Assembly (NCBI GenBank): GCA_028691625.1
Contig: JAQUYZ010000063.1
Location: forward strand, 1-7,795
Length of the DNA: 7,795 nucleotides
DNA from: Eubacteriales bacterium
GTDB taxonomy: Bacteria; Bacillota; Clostridia; Peptostreptococcales; Anaerovoracaceae
Direction of reading: 5' to 3'
The notes under the pieces are model-generated. The model was not told the origin of the DNA, did no database searches, and saw only the letters and a list, made by a program, of their open reading frames with translations. Positions within the stretch are counted from its first letter, which is position 1. Each line of letters opens with the position of its first letter. Of the stretch, positions 1-5,564 are shown piece after piece. The position numbers were made by a program, and so were the translations under genes.

Positions 1-445
1 TATTGAAGACAACAAAGATCAAGATCCATACGAACCATGGGATCTGCGGAATCAATGCAACGCCCCAGGACGCTACCATAACATATAATAGCGCAGGTAC
101 GAACAGATAGTCCAGCAGGATCAGCCAACCTGCAATAAATCCGAAATGAGGATTGATTCCTCTTTGTACGTAGGCATAAACGGAGCCTGCGATGGGGAAT
201 CTGTTGCTCATGAGCATATACCCAAAAGCGGTGAAGCTGATTGCTACGGCGCCAACCAGATATACGAGCGGGGTAAGACCTCCGCTGGCAAGCTGGATTT
301 CTCCGTAGATCGACTGCGGCGCAATGATTACCATGAAAAGCATACCGTATAGCACGATATCTTTCAGGGAAAGCGCTCGTTTCAGTTCTTGCTTGTAGCC
401 GAATTTTTCAATTCCGCCACTTCCGTTACTGTTTCTTTCTGACAT
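1..445 (-). CDS. APC-superfamily amino acid/polyamine permease, N-terminal part (cut by left window edge)
   Basis: Integral membrane transporter of the amino acid-polyamine-organocation (APC) superfamily, by family a proton- or antiport-driven importer of amino acids or amines. The reading frame was translated by hand: ATG at 445-443, then 148 codons open to base 1, so the C-terminal two thirds lie outside. A polar, Gly/Ser-rich N-terminus (1-28) precedes hydrophobic segments at about 29-50, 57-80, 98-131 and from 136 on. The stretch around residues 83-117 (FPIAGSVYAYVQ, then INPHFGFIAGW, LLDYLFVP) is typical of APC/PuuP-like permeases. A clear GGAGGAA ribosome site at 451-457 supports the start. 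The gene follows the amidase by 50 bp with no U-tailed terminator between, so it is probably cotranscribed and may import the amidase substrate. The substrate itself cannot be read from the sequence. Confidence 0.88.
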   Translation of the reverse strand, partial: MSERNSNGSGGIEKFGYKQELKRALSLKDIVLYGMLFMVIIAPQSIYGEIQLASGGLTPLVYLVGAVAISFTAFGYMLMSNRFPIAGSVYAYVQRGINPHFGFIAGWLILLDYLFVPALLYVMVASWGVALIPQIPWFVWILIFVVFN

Positions 446-495
446 AAGTTTTCCTCCTAAGATAGTAATGATCTATGTAAGTCAGCGCGCTTGCG

Positions 496-1386
496 CTAAC
501 CGACCAGCGGTTTAAATTGAGGCAGTTTCGGTGTTCCAAATCGGAGGATCATCTCAACAGCGCATGGCTTGCATGCCTGATTGATTTCCAGATCACTCTG
601 CACGGACATATACAGATACGCGTCCGTTTTATCCCACCCGTAAGCTTTGCAGATCAGCCGCTGCAGCTCATTTGAAGCCAACTTGGAGGCTTCCGTAAAT
701 TCATGGGCGCATGCATTCACATACCAATGGGTTGCTGTTTCTGTCACCGGCCAGTTTAATTCGAAATTTTTGATGATCGATGTCTTTACCATGATTTCGC
801 CCTTGATTTCAATTCCGGTACCGCAGAGTTCCGCATCTCCCATCGTCGCATGGATATCTCCCATCTGCAGAAGTGCGCCTGCGACGCGGACAGGGAAATA
901 GACTCTGACGCCCTTTTTAATGATTTTGCTGTCCATATTTCCGCCATGGTTTCCCGGAAATCCATCGGCAACCGGCTCTCCGTCCGGAGCTGTGCCGATC
1001 ACTCCAATCATCGGATCGATCTGGAATTTGACATCATTAAAATCTGCAACACCATTTGTTATTTTGATCACTCTTGTGCGGACTTCCATGTCATCGCAAA
1101 GCGGCCCGCATCCAGGTGAGGTGCATATCACTCCCTGGTCGGCAACCTGAATGTCCAGGATGTCAACTACGAGAACATCACCCGGTTCCGCGCCATTGAT
1201 GTAGACGGGACCGGCAGCGGGGTTAGCCACCGTGTAATCCAGCTGCAGCACCAGGTCTTCTTCTTTTGTAATGGTGTTTGAGAAGCAGTCCATCGTCTTA
1301 AACAGCAGGATTTCTCCAGGGTCCGCATGGGTGAACGGGGCATTGTCTTTTGAAAAGTTGTAAACGGATTTGTCAATAATTTTCAT
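496..1386 (-). CDS. Acetamidase/formamidase family protein (FmdA/AmdA type), paralogue 1
   Basis: Cytosolic amidase of the FmdA/AmdA family, whose characterised members hydrolyse formamide or acetamide to ammonia and the acid. It has 296 residues, near the usual length for the short bacterial form. Visible family motifs are DCFSN (33-37), AAGPVYINGAEPGD (57-70), PMIGVIGTAP (125-134), GNHGGNMD (145-152), and MGDIHATMGDAELCGTGIE (175-193). The His/Asp/Glu residues in the last two blocks are likely metal or catalytic positions by family analogy. A cysteine-rich loop at 88-97 (CTSPGCGPLC) is absent from the paralogue at 2224-3111. The ATG start has an AGAAGGTGA ribosome site just upstream. The gene follows the TetR gene by 73 bp and precedes the permease by 50 bp, suggesting one transcript. 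The family is confident, but the exact substrate (formamide, acetamide, other amide) is not known. Confidence 0.92.
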   Translation of the reverse strand: MKIIDKSVYNFSKDNAPFTHADPGEILLFKTMDCFSNTITKEEDLVLQLDYTVANPAAGPVYINGAEPGDVLVVDILDIQVADQGVICTSPGCGPLCDDMEVRTRVIKITNGVADFNDVKFQIDPMIGVIGTAPDGEPVADGFPGNHGGNMDSKIIKKGVRVYFPVRVAGALLQMGDIHATMGDAELCGTGIEIKGEIMVKTSIIKNFELNWPVTETATHWYVNACAHEFTEASKLASNELQRLICKAYGWDKTDAYLYMSVQSDLEINQACKPCAVEMILRFGTPKLPQFKPLVG

Positions 1387-1410
1387 AGCTTCACCTTCTT
1401 TAGTAATATA

Positions 1411-1432
1411 TTTTCAGGGAATGACCCTAAAA
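1411..1432 (-). promoter_or_regulatory. Inverted repeat in the amidase-1 leader (possible operator or mRNA hairpin)
   Basis: On the minus strand TTTTAGGG and CCCTGAAAA form near-perfect arms, with one bulged G, around a 5-nt TCATT loop. It lies 25 to 46 bases upstream of the amidase ATG, between tetR and the amidase. No U-run follows, so a terminator is unlikely. It could be a binding site or a leader hairpin. The sequence differs from the palindrome in front of tetR. Confidence 0.35.
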
Positions 1433-1459
1433 TTCGGTTTCAACAAAACGAAACAGTCT

Positions 1460-2053
1460 CTATGATGATAAGATCTTGTATTTTACAAAGTATTCCCAGA
1501 TCGTCGGAAGCTCGTCATCGGAGGGGCAGTAGCCGAACATTACCGTATCGTAACAATGATTCGCAACAAACATATTAAAAACGTTTCTCACTGCACCGAT
1601 CCTTTCCTGTGAAATCAACCCTTTCTGATAACATTCATCAAATATCTTGTTTTCCAGATCAAAGATATCTTTTCGAAATAAGCTCAGATACCCCTTTAAC
1701 TTTTTCGACACTTCATACGGAGGGAAGAGGTTGTATCGAATAAAAAACTTTAAATCCTTTGGGTTCTCGACACTGTATTTCAGATTAAACCGAAGCAGTT
1801 CATACAACTTATTTTCCGGTTCCGTTGATATTTGAAAGATGTCGCTTTCCTTTAACCGTGCTTTATATTTTTCAATCAGGTTTTCGACAATCGCGAAAAA
1901 TAGCCCTTTCTTGGATTGAAAATAGTAATAAATCGTGGGAGGCTCCACTTTCACTGATTTGCATAACTCCCTGATATTTGTATTTTCATATCCCTTTTCG
2001 ACAAAAGAGTTGAATGCGTTCTCCAGAATGAGTTCTTTTTTTGACTGCTCCAT
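1460..2053 (-). CDS. TetR/AcrR family transcriptional regulator
   Basis: DNA-binding regulator of 197 residues, the usual length for TetR proteins. The N-terminal domain (about 4-50) ends in the classic helix-turn-helix: NIRELCKSVKVEPPTIYYYF at residues 26-45, where IYYYF-x-SKKGLF is a TetR hallmark. The rest (about 55-197) is a helical, aromatic-rich ligand-binding and dimerisation domain with no recognisable specificity. The ATG at 2053 has only a modest ribosome site (AAAGGCAGGG). A consensus-like promoter and a perfect palindrome sit immediately upstream, so autorepression is likely. The gene lies between two paralogous amidase genes and directly before the amidase-permease pair, so it probably controls amide or amine use. 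The inducer is unknown. Confidence 0.92.
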   Translation of the reverse strand: MEQSKKELILENAFNSFVEKGYENTNIRELCKSVKVEPPTIYYYFQSKKGLFFAIVENLIEKYKARLKESDIFQISTEPENKLYELLRFNLKYSVENPKDLKFFIRYNLFPPYEVSKKLKGYLSLFRKDIFDLENKIFDECYQKGLISQERIGAVRNVFNMFVANHCYDTVMFGYCPSDDELPTIWEYFVKYKILSS

Positions 2054-2067
2054 AGCCCTGCCTTTCG

Positions 2068-2083
2068 TATAACTATCGTTATA
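2068..2083. promoter_or_regulatory. Probable TetR operator (perfect palindrome)
   Basis: TATAAC-TATC-GTTATA: perfect 6-bp arms with a 4-bp spacer. It starts 2 bp downstream of the tetR -10 box and covers the expected transcription start, 15 bp before the ATG. This is the size, symmetry and position expected for an autoregulatory TetR operator. The assignment is inferred from the pattern. Confidence 0.68.
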
Positions 2084-2084
2084 T

Positions 2085-2114
2085 ATACTACCAAAAGTGA
2101 TAGGATGAAGTCAA
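2085..2114 (-). promoter_or_regulatory. Predicted sigma-A promoter of the tetR gene
   Basis: On the minus strand the -35 box is TTGACT (2109-2114), the spacer is 18 bp, and the -10 box is TAGTAT (2085-2090, 4 of 6 consensus). The expected start falls near 2078, inside the palindrome at 2068-2083, so a bound repressor would block initiation. It may also drive the downstream amidase and permease genes, because no convincing separate promoter is visible in the 73-bp gap before the amidase. Confidence 0.6.
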
Positions 2115-2131
2115 ACATTTTTTTGTGTCTT

Positions 2132-2145
2132 TCGATAAAAATCGA
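2132..2145. repeat. Short inverted repeat upstream of the tetR promoter
   Basis: TCGAT-AAAA-ATCGA, perfect 5-bp arms, 18 bp upstream of the tetR -35 box. It may be an upstream protein site. On the plus strand a T8 run follows three bases later, giving it a terminator look, but no plus-strand gene reads into it and the stem is weak. Confidence 0.3.
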
Positions 2146-2171
2146 CAATTTTTTTTATCTGAACAAACAAC

Positions 2172-2201
2172 AAAAAAGAAGCACTGCCGATACAGCAATG
2201 C
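2172..2201 (-). terminator. Rho-independent terminator after amidase 2
   Basis: On the minus strand GCATTGCTG and CGGCAGTGC pair over nine positions (two G-U wobbles) around a 3-nt TAT loop at 2181-2201. The transcript then runs into TTCTTTTTTG, a U-rich tail. The hairpin begins 22 bases past the amidase-2 stop codon, so it should end that transcript before tetR and separate the two amidase transcription units. Confidence 0.82.
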
Positions 2202-2223
2202 CCCTTATGTTCCCGAATTGGTG

Positions 2224-3111
2224 TTAGAGTGAGATTTCTCCGAGATACTTTTTCGGCATTGTAAAACGCACTGTTTTTAAAGGATCAACGACCTGGCAAA
2301 ACTCCAGTTGCCCTACCAGGCTCATCAGCATGGCGATTTCGGGATCCTTCAGATTCATTCTGCCGGAAAGGAAGCGGAACATGTTCTCAGTTGCCTCTTG
2401 AACCGCATCTTCAATCGTCTCCGCCGATTCGATCACAGTCCAATGTTCGCTGTTTTCAAGCATGGGCCCCTGAATTGACCTGCCCTTGACTATTTCAAGG
2501 GTGACGGTTATCTTCGCCGGGATTTCCAGACCGGATACCCCGATTTCCCCATCACCCATCACCCCATGGACATCACCCAATGCGAACAATGCTCCGGGGG
2601 TTTCCACATGAAAATACAGCGTTGCTCCTTCGGCAACCATTCTGTTATCCATATTTCCGCCATGTTTTCCAGGGGTTCCCGTATTGATTTCGCCATCCTT
2701 CGGAGCCACACCGATTACTCCGATCATGGGTTTGATCGGGATCCGGATTCCATCAGAGAATTGTGCTTTTCCATCCTGAATCGGGATAATTTTTGTATGG
2801 GCACCCTTTAATATCCCGCCAAGAATTCCGAGTTCTTCTCCGGATACTATGGTACCCTTGCTGTCTATTTCGATCCGGTTGATCGTGACTTTCAAAATAT
2901 CTCCCGGCTCCGCACCTTCTATATAGATCGGGCCGGTGGCCGGATTGATCCGATCCCAGTCCAGGGATTCCATTTTATCTTTTTCCGTCCTTAGTTGGTT
3001 GGAAAAGCAATCATACGTATCGAACTCTACAATAGAGCCGCTTGGAACGGTCAGAACAGGACAATTTGAGGATGTGAAATGATAAATGATTTGGTCGGTT
3101 GAAACTTTCAA
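2224..3111 (-). CDS. Acetamidase/formamidase family protein (FmdA/AmdA type), paralogue 2, TTG start
   Basis: Second FmdA/AmdA amidase, predicted to release ammonia from a short amide in the cytosol. The frame is open from an ATG at 3204, but I place the start at TTG 3111-3109. That codon has an AAAGGAG ribosome site 8 nt upstream and gives 295 residues beginning MKVSTDQIIYHF. This matches the family N-terminus and the 296-residue paralogue at 496-1386, whereas the extra 31 residues look like translated leader. Motifs are DCFSN (34-38), GPIYIEGAEPGD (60-71), PMIGVIG (128-134), GKHGGNMD (148-155) and ALGDVHGVMGDGEIGVSGLE (177-196). The C-terminal LEFCQVVDPLKTVRF (269-283) also fits the family. 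It lacks the Cys-rich loop of paralogue 1, so the two may differ in substrate. It has its own predicted promoter and a terminator behind it. Confidence 0.91.
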   Translation of the reverse strand: MKVSTDQIIYHFTSSNCPVLTVPSGSIVEFDTYDCFSNQLRTEKDKMESLDWDRINPATGPIYIEGAEPGDILKVTINRIEIDSKGTIVSGEELGILGGILKGAHTKIIPIQDGKAQFSDGIRIPIKPMIGVIGVAPKDGEINTGTPGKHGGNMDNRMVAEGATLYFHVETPGALFALGDVHGVMGDGEIGVSGLEIPAKITVTLEIVKGRSIQGPMLENSEHWTVIESAETIEDAVQEATENMFRFLSGRMNLKDPEIAMLMSLVGQLEFCQVVDPLKTVRFTMPKKYLGEISL

Positions 3112-3126
3112 AGTAAAATCTCCTTT
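3109..3126 (-). promoter_or_regulatory. Ribosome binding site and TTG codon that set the amidase-2 start
   Basis: Minus strand: AAAGGAG (3120-3126), 8 nt, then TTG (3109-3111). This Shine-Dalgarno match is the best in the region, and no comparable site precedes the in-frame ATG at 3204. Starting at the ATG would also place the predicted promoter inside the coding region. Confidence 0.75.
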
Positions 3127-3157
3127 CAGAATGGGGATACCATTTTTAGTAATATAT

Positions 3158-3186
3158 ATCATACCACAGATCCGCCTGACTATCAC
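3158..3186 (-). promoter_or_regulatory. Predicted promoter of amidase 2 (extended -10) with flanking palindrome
   Basis: Minus strand: -35 GTGATA (3181-3186, 4 of 6), 17-bp spacer, -10 TATGAT (3158-3163, 5 of 6) preceded by TGG, an extended -10 element. The start would fall near 3151, about 40 nt before the TTG. A partial palindrome CCTG-N11-CAGG (3175-3193) surrounds the -35 box. Its GTGATAG core (3180-3186) recurs, in the opposite orientation, next to the tetR promoter at 2097-2103. Confidence 0.5.
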
Positions 3187-3215
3187 TAACAGGAAATAAA
3201 ACATGGCCGGAATGA

Positions 3216-3734
3216 TTAGAGAAAACTAATTTTTGAAAAATCGATATTACCGTCATCTCCAACCAATTCGGACGCAGCATGAACATACTCAATTTTGCCG
3301 ACGAACATTTCATGAGAACCGGTAACGATTGAATCAACAACCGTGCATTCGATATTAACAGGACAGTCTTTTAATAACGGTGCATTGACTCTTATTCCTT
3401 CTGTTAATTTTACATTCATGTCTTCAAGCTTATCTCCGTCCCTTTTGCTGTGACTGCCCAAGTAATCAAAGACTTCCTTATACTCTTTTTCAACAAGATT
3501 CACCACAAAAGCACCGGATTCTTTAATCATCTTATAGGAATACCTGGACGGAACAATCCCAACCATGACCATGGGCGGATTAAAACTGCAGTTTGAACAA
3601 TATCCCACCGCCAGCACGTTGTTTTCTCCATCCAACCCGCGGCATGAAACCAAAACTTTAGGCATGGGCTGCAGACAAGACTTCATATTCGCCTGTTTCT
3701 TCAAGGATTGATCCTTACTATCATTCTTCTTCAT
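3216..3734 (-). CDS. Flavin reductase-like, FMN-binding split-barrel protein
   Basis: Member of the flavin reductase / FMN-binding split-barrel family (DIM6/NTAB type). These proteins bind FMN or FAD and pass electrons from NAD(P)H or small redox proteins; many anaerobe members have no assigned role. It has 172 residues. Visible blocks are PKVLVSCRG (25-33), NPPMVMVGIVPSRYSYKMIK (52-71, the flavin-phosphate-side strand-helix), GAFVVNL (74-80), SKRDGDK (96-102) and GSHEMFVGKIEYVHA (139-153, a variant of the family GDHxxFVGEV motif). The start at 3734 is supported by an AAAGGAAG site about 6 nt upstream. The protein stops at IDFSKISFL without the aromatic tail most relatives carry; a +1-shifted frame continues plausibly to 3146 (see findings). 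It has its own strong promoter, and no terminator separates it from amidase 2. Confidence 0.83.
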   Translation of the reverse strand: MKKNDSKDQSLKKQANMKSCLQPMPKVLVSCRGLDGENNVLAVGYCSNCSFNPPMVMVGIVPSRYSYKMIKESGAFVVNLVEKEYKEVFDYLGSHSKRDGDKLEDMNVKLTEGIRVNAPLLKDCPVNIECTVVDSIVTGSHEMFVGKIEYVHAASELVGDDGNIDFSKISFL

Positions 3735-3751
3735 ATTATTCTTCCTTTCTT

Positions 3752-3777
3752 AGGCTGACATTCAACCATTTCAGCCT
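3752..3777 (-). promoter_or_regulatory. Inverted repeat in the flavin reductase 5' leader
   Basis: AGGCTGA and TCAGCCT are perfect 7-bp arms separated by 12 bp. It lies between the predicted start (about 3782) and the ribosome binding site. It could be an operator half-site pair just downstream of +1, or an mRNA hairpin controlling translation. It is not a metK terminator: purines rather than a U-run follow. Confidence 0.4.
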
Positions 3778-3788
3778 GCTATTGTAAT

Positions 3789-3818
3789 ATTATAATTCTA
3801 GTCTTTGAACATAGTCAA
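3789..3818 (-). promoter_or_regulatory. Predicted sigma-A promoter of the flavin reductase gene
   Basis: Minus strand: -35 TTGACT (3813-3818, 5 of 6), 18-bp spacer, -10 TATAAT (3789-3794, perfect). It lies 20 bp past the metK stop codon, so the flavin reductase transcript can start independently of metK although no metK terminator is visible. Confidence 0.72.
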
Positions 3819-3838
3819 TTTGAACGTTATCATTATTA

Positions 3839-5026
3839 TTATAAACCTGCCTGACTCCGTAAGTTCTTTTCCGTCATTATCCTCTCCCATGGCAAATCCA
3901 GATCGGTACGTCCAAAATGGCCATAAGCAGCCACCTGTTTGTAAATCGGACGACGCAGATTGAGTTTGTTTATAATTCCGGCCGGACGTAAATCAAAATT
4001 ATTTTTAATTAATTCCGCAATCTTATCTTCAGAAATTTTACCGGTTCCAAACGTATCAACACGGACAGAAACAGGATAAGCAACACCAATTGCATATGCC
4101 AGCTGAATTTCGCATCGATCAGCAATCCCTGCTGCTACAATGTTTTTAGCAACACAGCGTGCCGCATAGGCTGCAGAACGGTCAACCTTTGTTGGATCTT
4201 TTCCGGAGAAAGCTCCTCCGCCATGCCTGGCCATACCTCCATAAGTATCAACAATGATTTTTCTTCCTGTTAATCCGGAATCACCATTCGGCCCTCCAAT
4301 TACAAAACGGCCGGTTGGGTTAATATAATACTTGGTATGATCATTAATTAGTTCCGCCGGGAGTACCGGCAGGATTACATTCTCAATAATGTCATGCCGT
4401 ATTTGTGCTTGTGTCGTATCCGGGTTATGCTGGGCCGCGATAACAACAGTATCCACATACACCGGCTTGTCATCTTCATAAGCGATCGTGACCTGAGTCT
4501 TGCCATCCGGACGTAAATAATCAAGCAGGTGTTCCTTTCTAACCTTGCTTAATCGTCTGGCTAACTGATGAGCCAAATCAATCGGCAAAGGCATATAACT
4601 CTCTGTTTCGTTAGTCGCATAACCGAACATCATACCCTGATCACCAGCACCGATTCCATCGGTTTCGTCCCCTTCAGTATTTCCTTCCTTGACTTCCAAA
4701 GCCTTGTCTACCCCCATAGCAATGTCCCCCGATTGTTCGACAATGGAGGTTAAAACAGCGCATGTTTCTGCATCGAATCCGAATTTAGCCCTTGTAAAAC
4801 CAACTCCGCGGATGGTATCCCGTGCAATTTTTGATATATCTACATAACAGTTGGTTGTAATTTCTCCTGCAACAAGAACGAAACCTGTTGCCACCGTAGT
4901 TTCACAGGCAACTCGCGCGTTAGGATCCTTTGCAATTATTGCGTCCAGGATCGCGTCAGAAATCTGATCGCAAATCTTATCAGGATGCCCCTCAGTTACT
5001 GATTCAGATGTAAATAATTTCAGCAT
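3839..5026 (-). CDS. metK: S-adenosylmethionine synthetase (methionine adenosyltransferase)
   Basis: Cytosolic enzyme that makes S-adenosylmethionine from ATP and methionine, releasing phosphate and pyrophosphate; it acts as a tetramer in bacteria. It has 395 residues, full length for MetK. Signature motifs are GHPDK (13-17, with catalytic His14 and metal-binding Asp16), GAGDQG (126-131, the adenine/methionine signature), [12 protein letters not shown] (245-256) and [15 protein letters not shown] (269-283, the phosphate-binding loop). No key residue looks lost. The start is supported by a GGAGG site upstream of the ATG at 5026. The 65-bp leader (5027-5091) is too short for a SAM-type riboswitch, which often precedes metK in Firmicutes, and no good promoter is visible there. 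The gene is therefore probably transcribed from the CGGC/radical SAM genes upstream, an unusual setting for this housekeeping gene. Confidence 0.98.
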   Translation of the reverse strand: MLKLFTSESVTEGHPDKICDQISDAILDAIIAKDPNARVACETTVATGFVLVAGEITTNCYVDISKIARDTIRGVGFTRAKFGFDAETCAVLTSIVEQSGDIAMGVDKALEVKEGNTEGDETDGIGAGDQGMMFGYATNETESYMPLPIDLAHQLARRLSKVRKEHLLDYLRPDGKTQVTIAYEDDKPVYVDTVVIAAQHNPDTTQAQIRHDIIENVILPVLPAELINDHTKYYINPTGRFVIGGPNGDSGLTGRKIIVDTYGGMARHGGGAFSGKDPTKVDRSAAYAARCVAKNIVAAGIADRCEIQLAYAIGVAYPVSVRVDTFGTGKISEDKIAELIKNNFDLRPAGIINKLNLRRPIYKQVAAYGHFGRTDLDLPWERIMTEKNLRSQAGL

Positions 5027-5091
5027 CTGCCTTTTTCCTCCTTCTTATTAACCCGTATTTTTTACAATTTAAAGATCAAAACACTCGGTTA

Positions 5092-5535
5092 CTAATTGTA
5101 ATCTTTCATTGTATTCTCTGTATCTTTGAATAACTCCGGAGCAATCTCCTTCATCCCTGCTTTTTCCCAAAACGACATTTTCTCGTGCTCAGTAAAGTAC
5201 TTCATAGGAATCGGATGCGTTCCAATTACGACAGGTATTTTATAGCGGGTCTCAATAAACTCTTTAAACGCTTTTATTCTTGGGCAAGGCGGATAACCAA
5301 CCACAAGTCCTGTTGCAAGATGTATTGCCTGTGCCCCATTTTTAATCATTTCTTCCGGGACATATTCAATATTGCCGCCGGGGCATCCGCCACAGTTTGA
5401 ATACCCAACAACCTCAACATCCTCATCAGAGGAATAAACCGAAAATCCTCCCACACGTTCCTTCAAAGCTCTGAAGCATTTTCCACCGCCGCAGGTCTGA
5501 TAACGTCCGCAAATAATAATTCCAATTTTTTTCAT
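5092..5535 (-). CDS. CGGC domain-containing protein (probable metal- or Fe-S-binding)
   Basis: Small cytosolic protein of the CGGC-domain family, thought from its cysteines to bind a metal or Fe-S centre; its biochemical role is not established. It has 147 residues from the ATG at 5535. Cys residues are at 9, 15, 20 (CGRYQTCGGGKC), 48 and 51 (CGGCPGG) and 84 (PPCPR), together with HLA (72-74) and GTHP (105-108), all in the family order. The frame is also open from an ATG at 5559, but the 5535 start has an AAGGCGGTG ribosome site 7 nt upstream and begins MKKIGIIICGRY as relatives do, so the eight extra residues are rejected. It lies 29 bp after the radical SAM stop and 65 bp before metK with no terminator on either side. 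Cotranscription with both is likely. Confidence 0.86.
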   Translation of the reverse strand: MKKIGIIICGRYQTCGGGKCFRALKERVGGFSVYSSDEDVEVVGYSNCGGCPGGNIEYVPEEMIKNGAQAIHLATGLVVGYPPCPRIKAFKEFIETRYKIPVVIGTHPIPMKYFTEHEKMSFWEKAGMKEIAPELFKDTENTMKDYN

Positions 5536-5564
5536 GAATTCACACCGCCTTTTTTGCATTATTC

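Noticed and set aside
146..352. Plus-strand open frame of 68 codons
   Set aside because: It lies wholly opposite the permease gene, has no ribosome site or recognisable motif, and the minus strand encodes a clear APC protein.
484..497. GC-rich hairpin AGCGC-GCTT-GCGCT at the end of amidase 1
   Set aside because: It has only a 5-bp stem and no U-run on the minus strand, so I do not call it a terminator; read-through to the permease is more likely.
647..1150. Overlapping plus-strand and alternate minus frames across amidase 1
   Set aside because: They are shadows of the FmdA/AmdA coding frame, with no family similarity and no ribosome sites.
2132..2156. Plus-strand terminator (short hairpin with T8)
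   Set aside because: The stem is only 5 bp of AT-rich pairs and no plus-strand gene is upstream; kept only as an inverted repeat.
3146..3340. Separate 64-codon minus-strand gene between flavin reductase and amidase 2
   Set aside because: Most of it overlaps the flavin reductase in another frame and it has no ribosome site; the only interesting part is its end, reported as a possible frameshifted tail.
5536..5559. Eight-residue N-terminal extension of the CGGC protein
   Set aside because: The ATG at 5559 has a poor ribosome site, while the ATG at 5535 has AAGGCGGTG at 7 nt and matches the family start.
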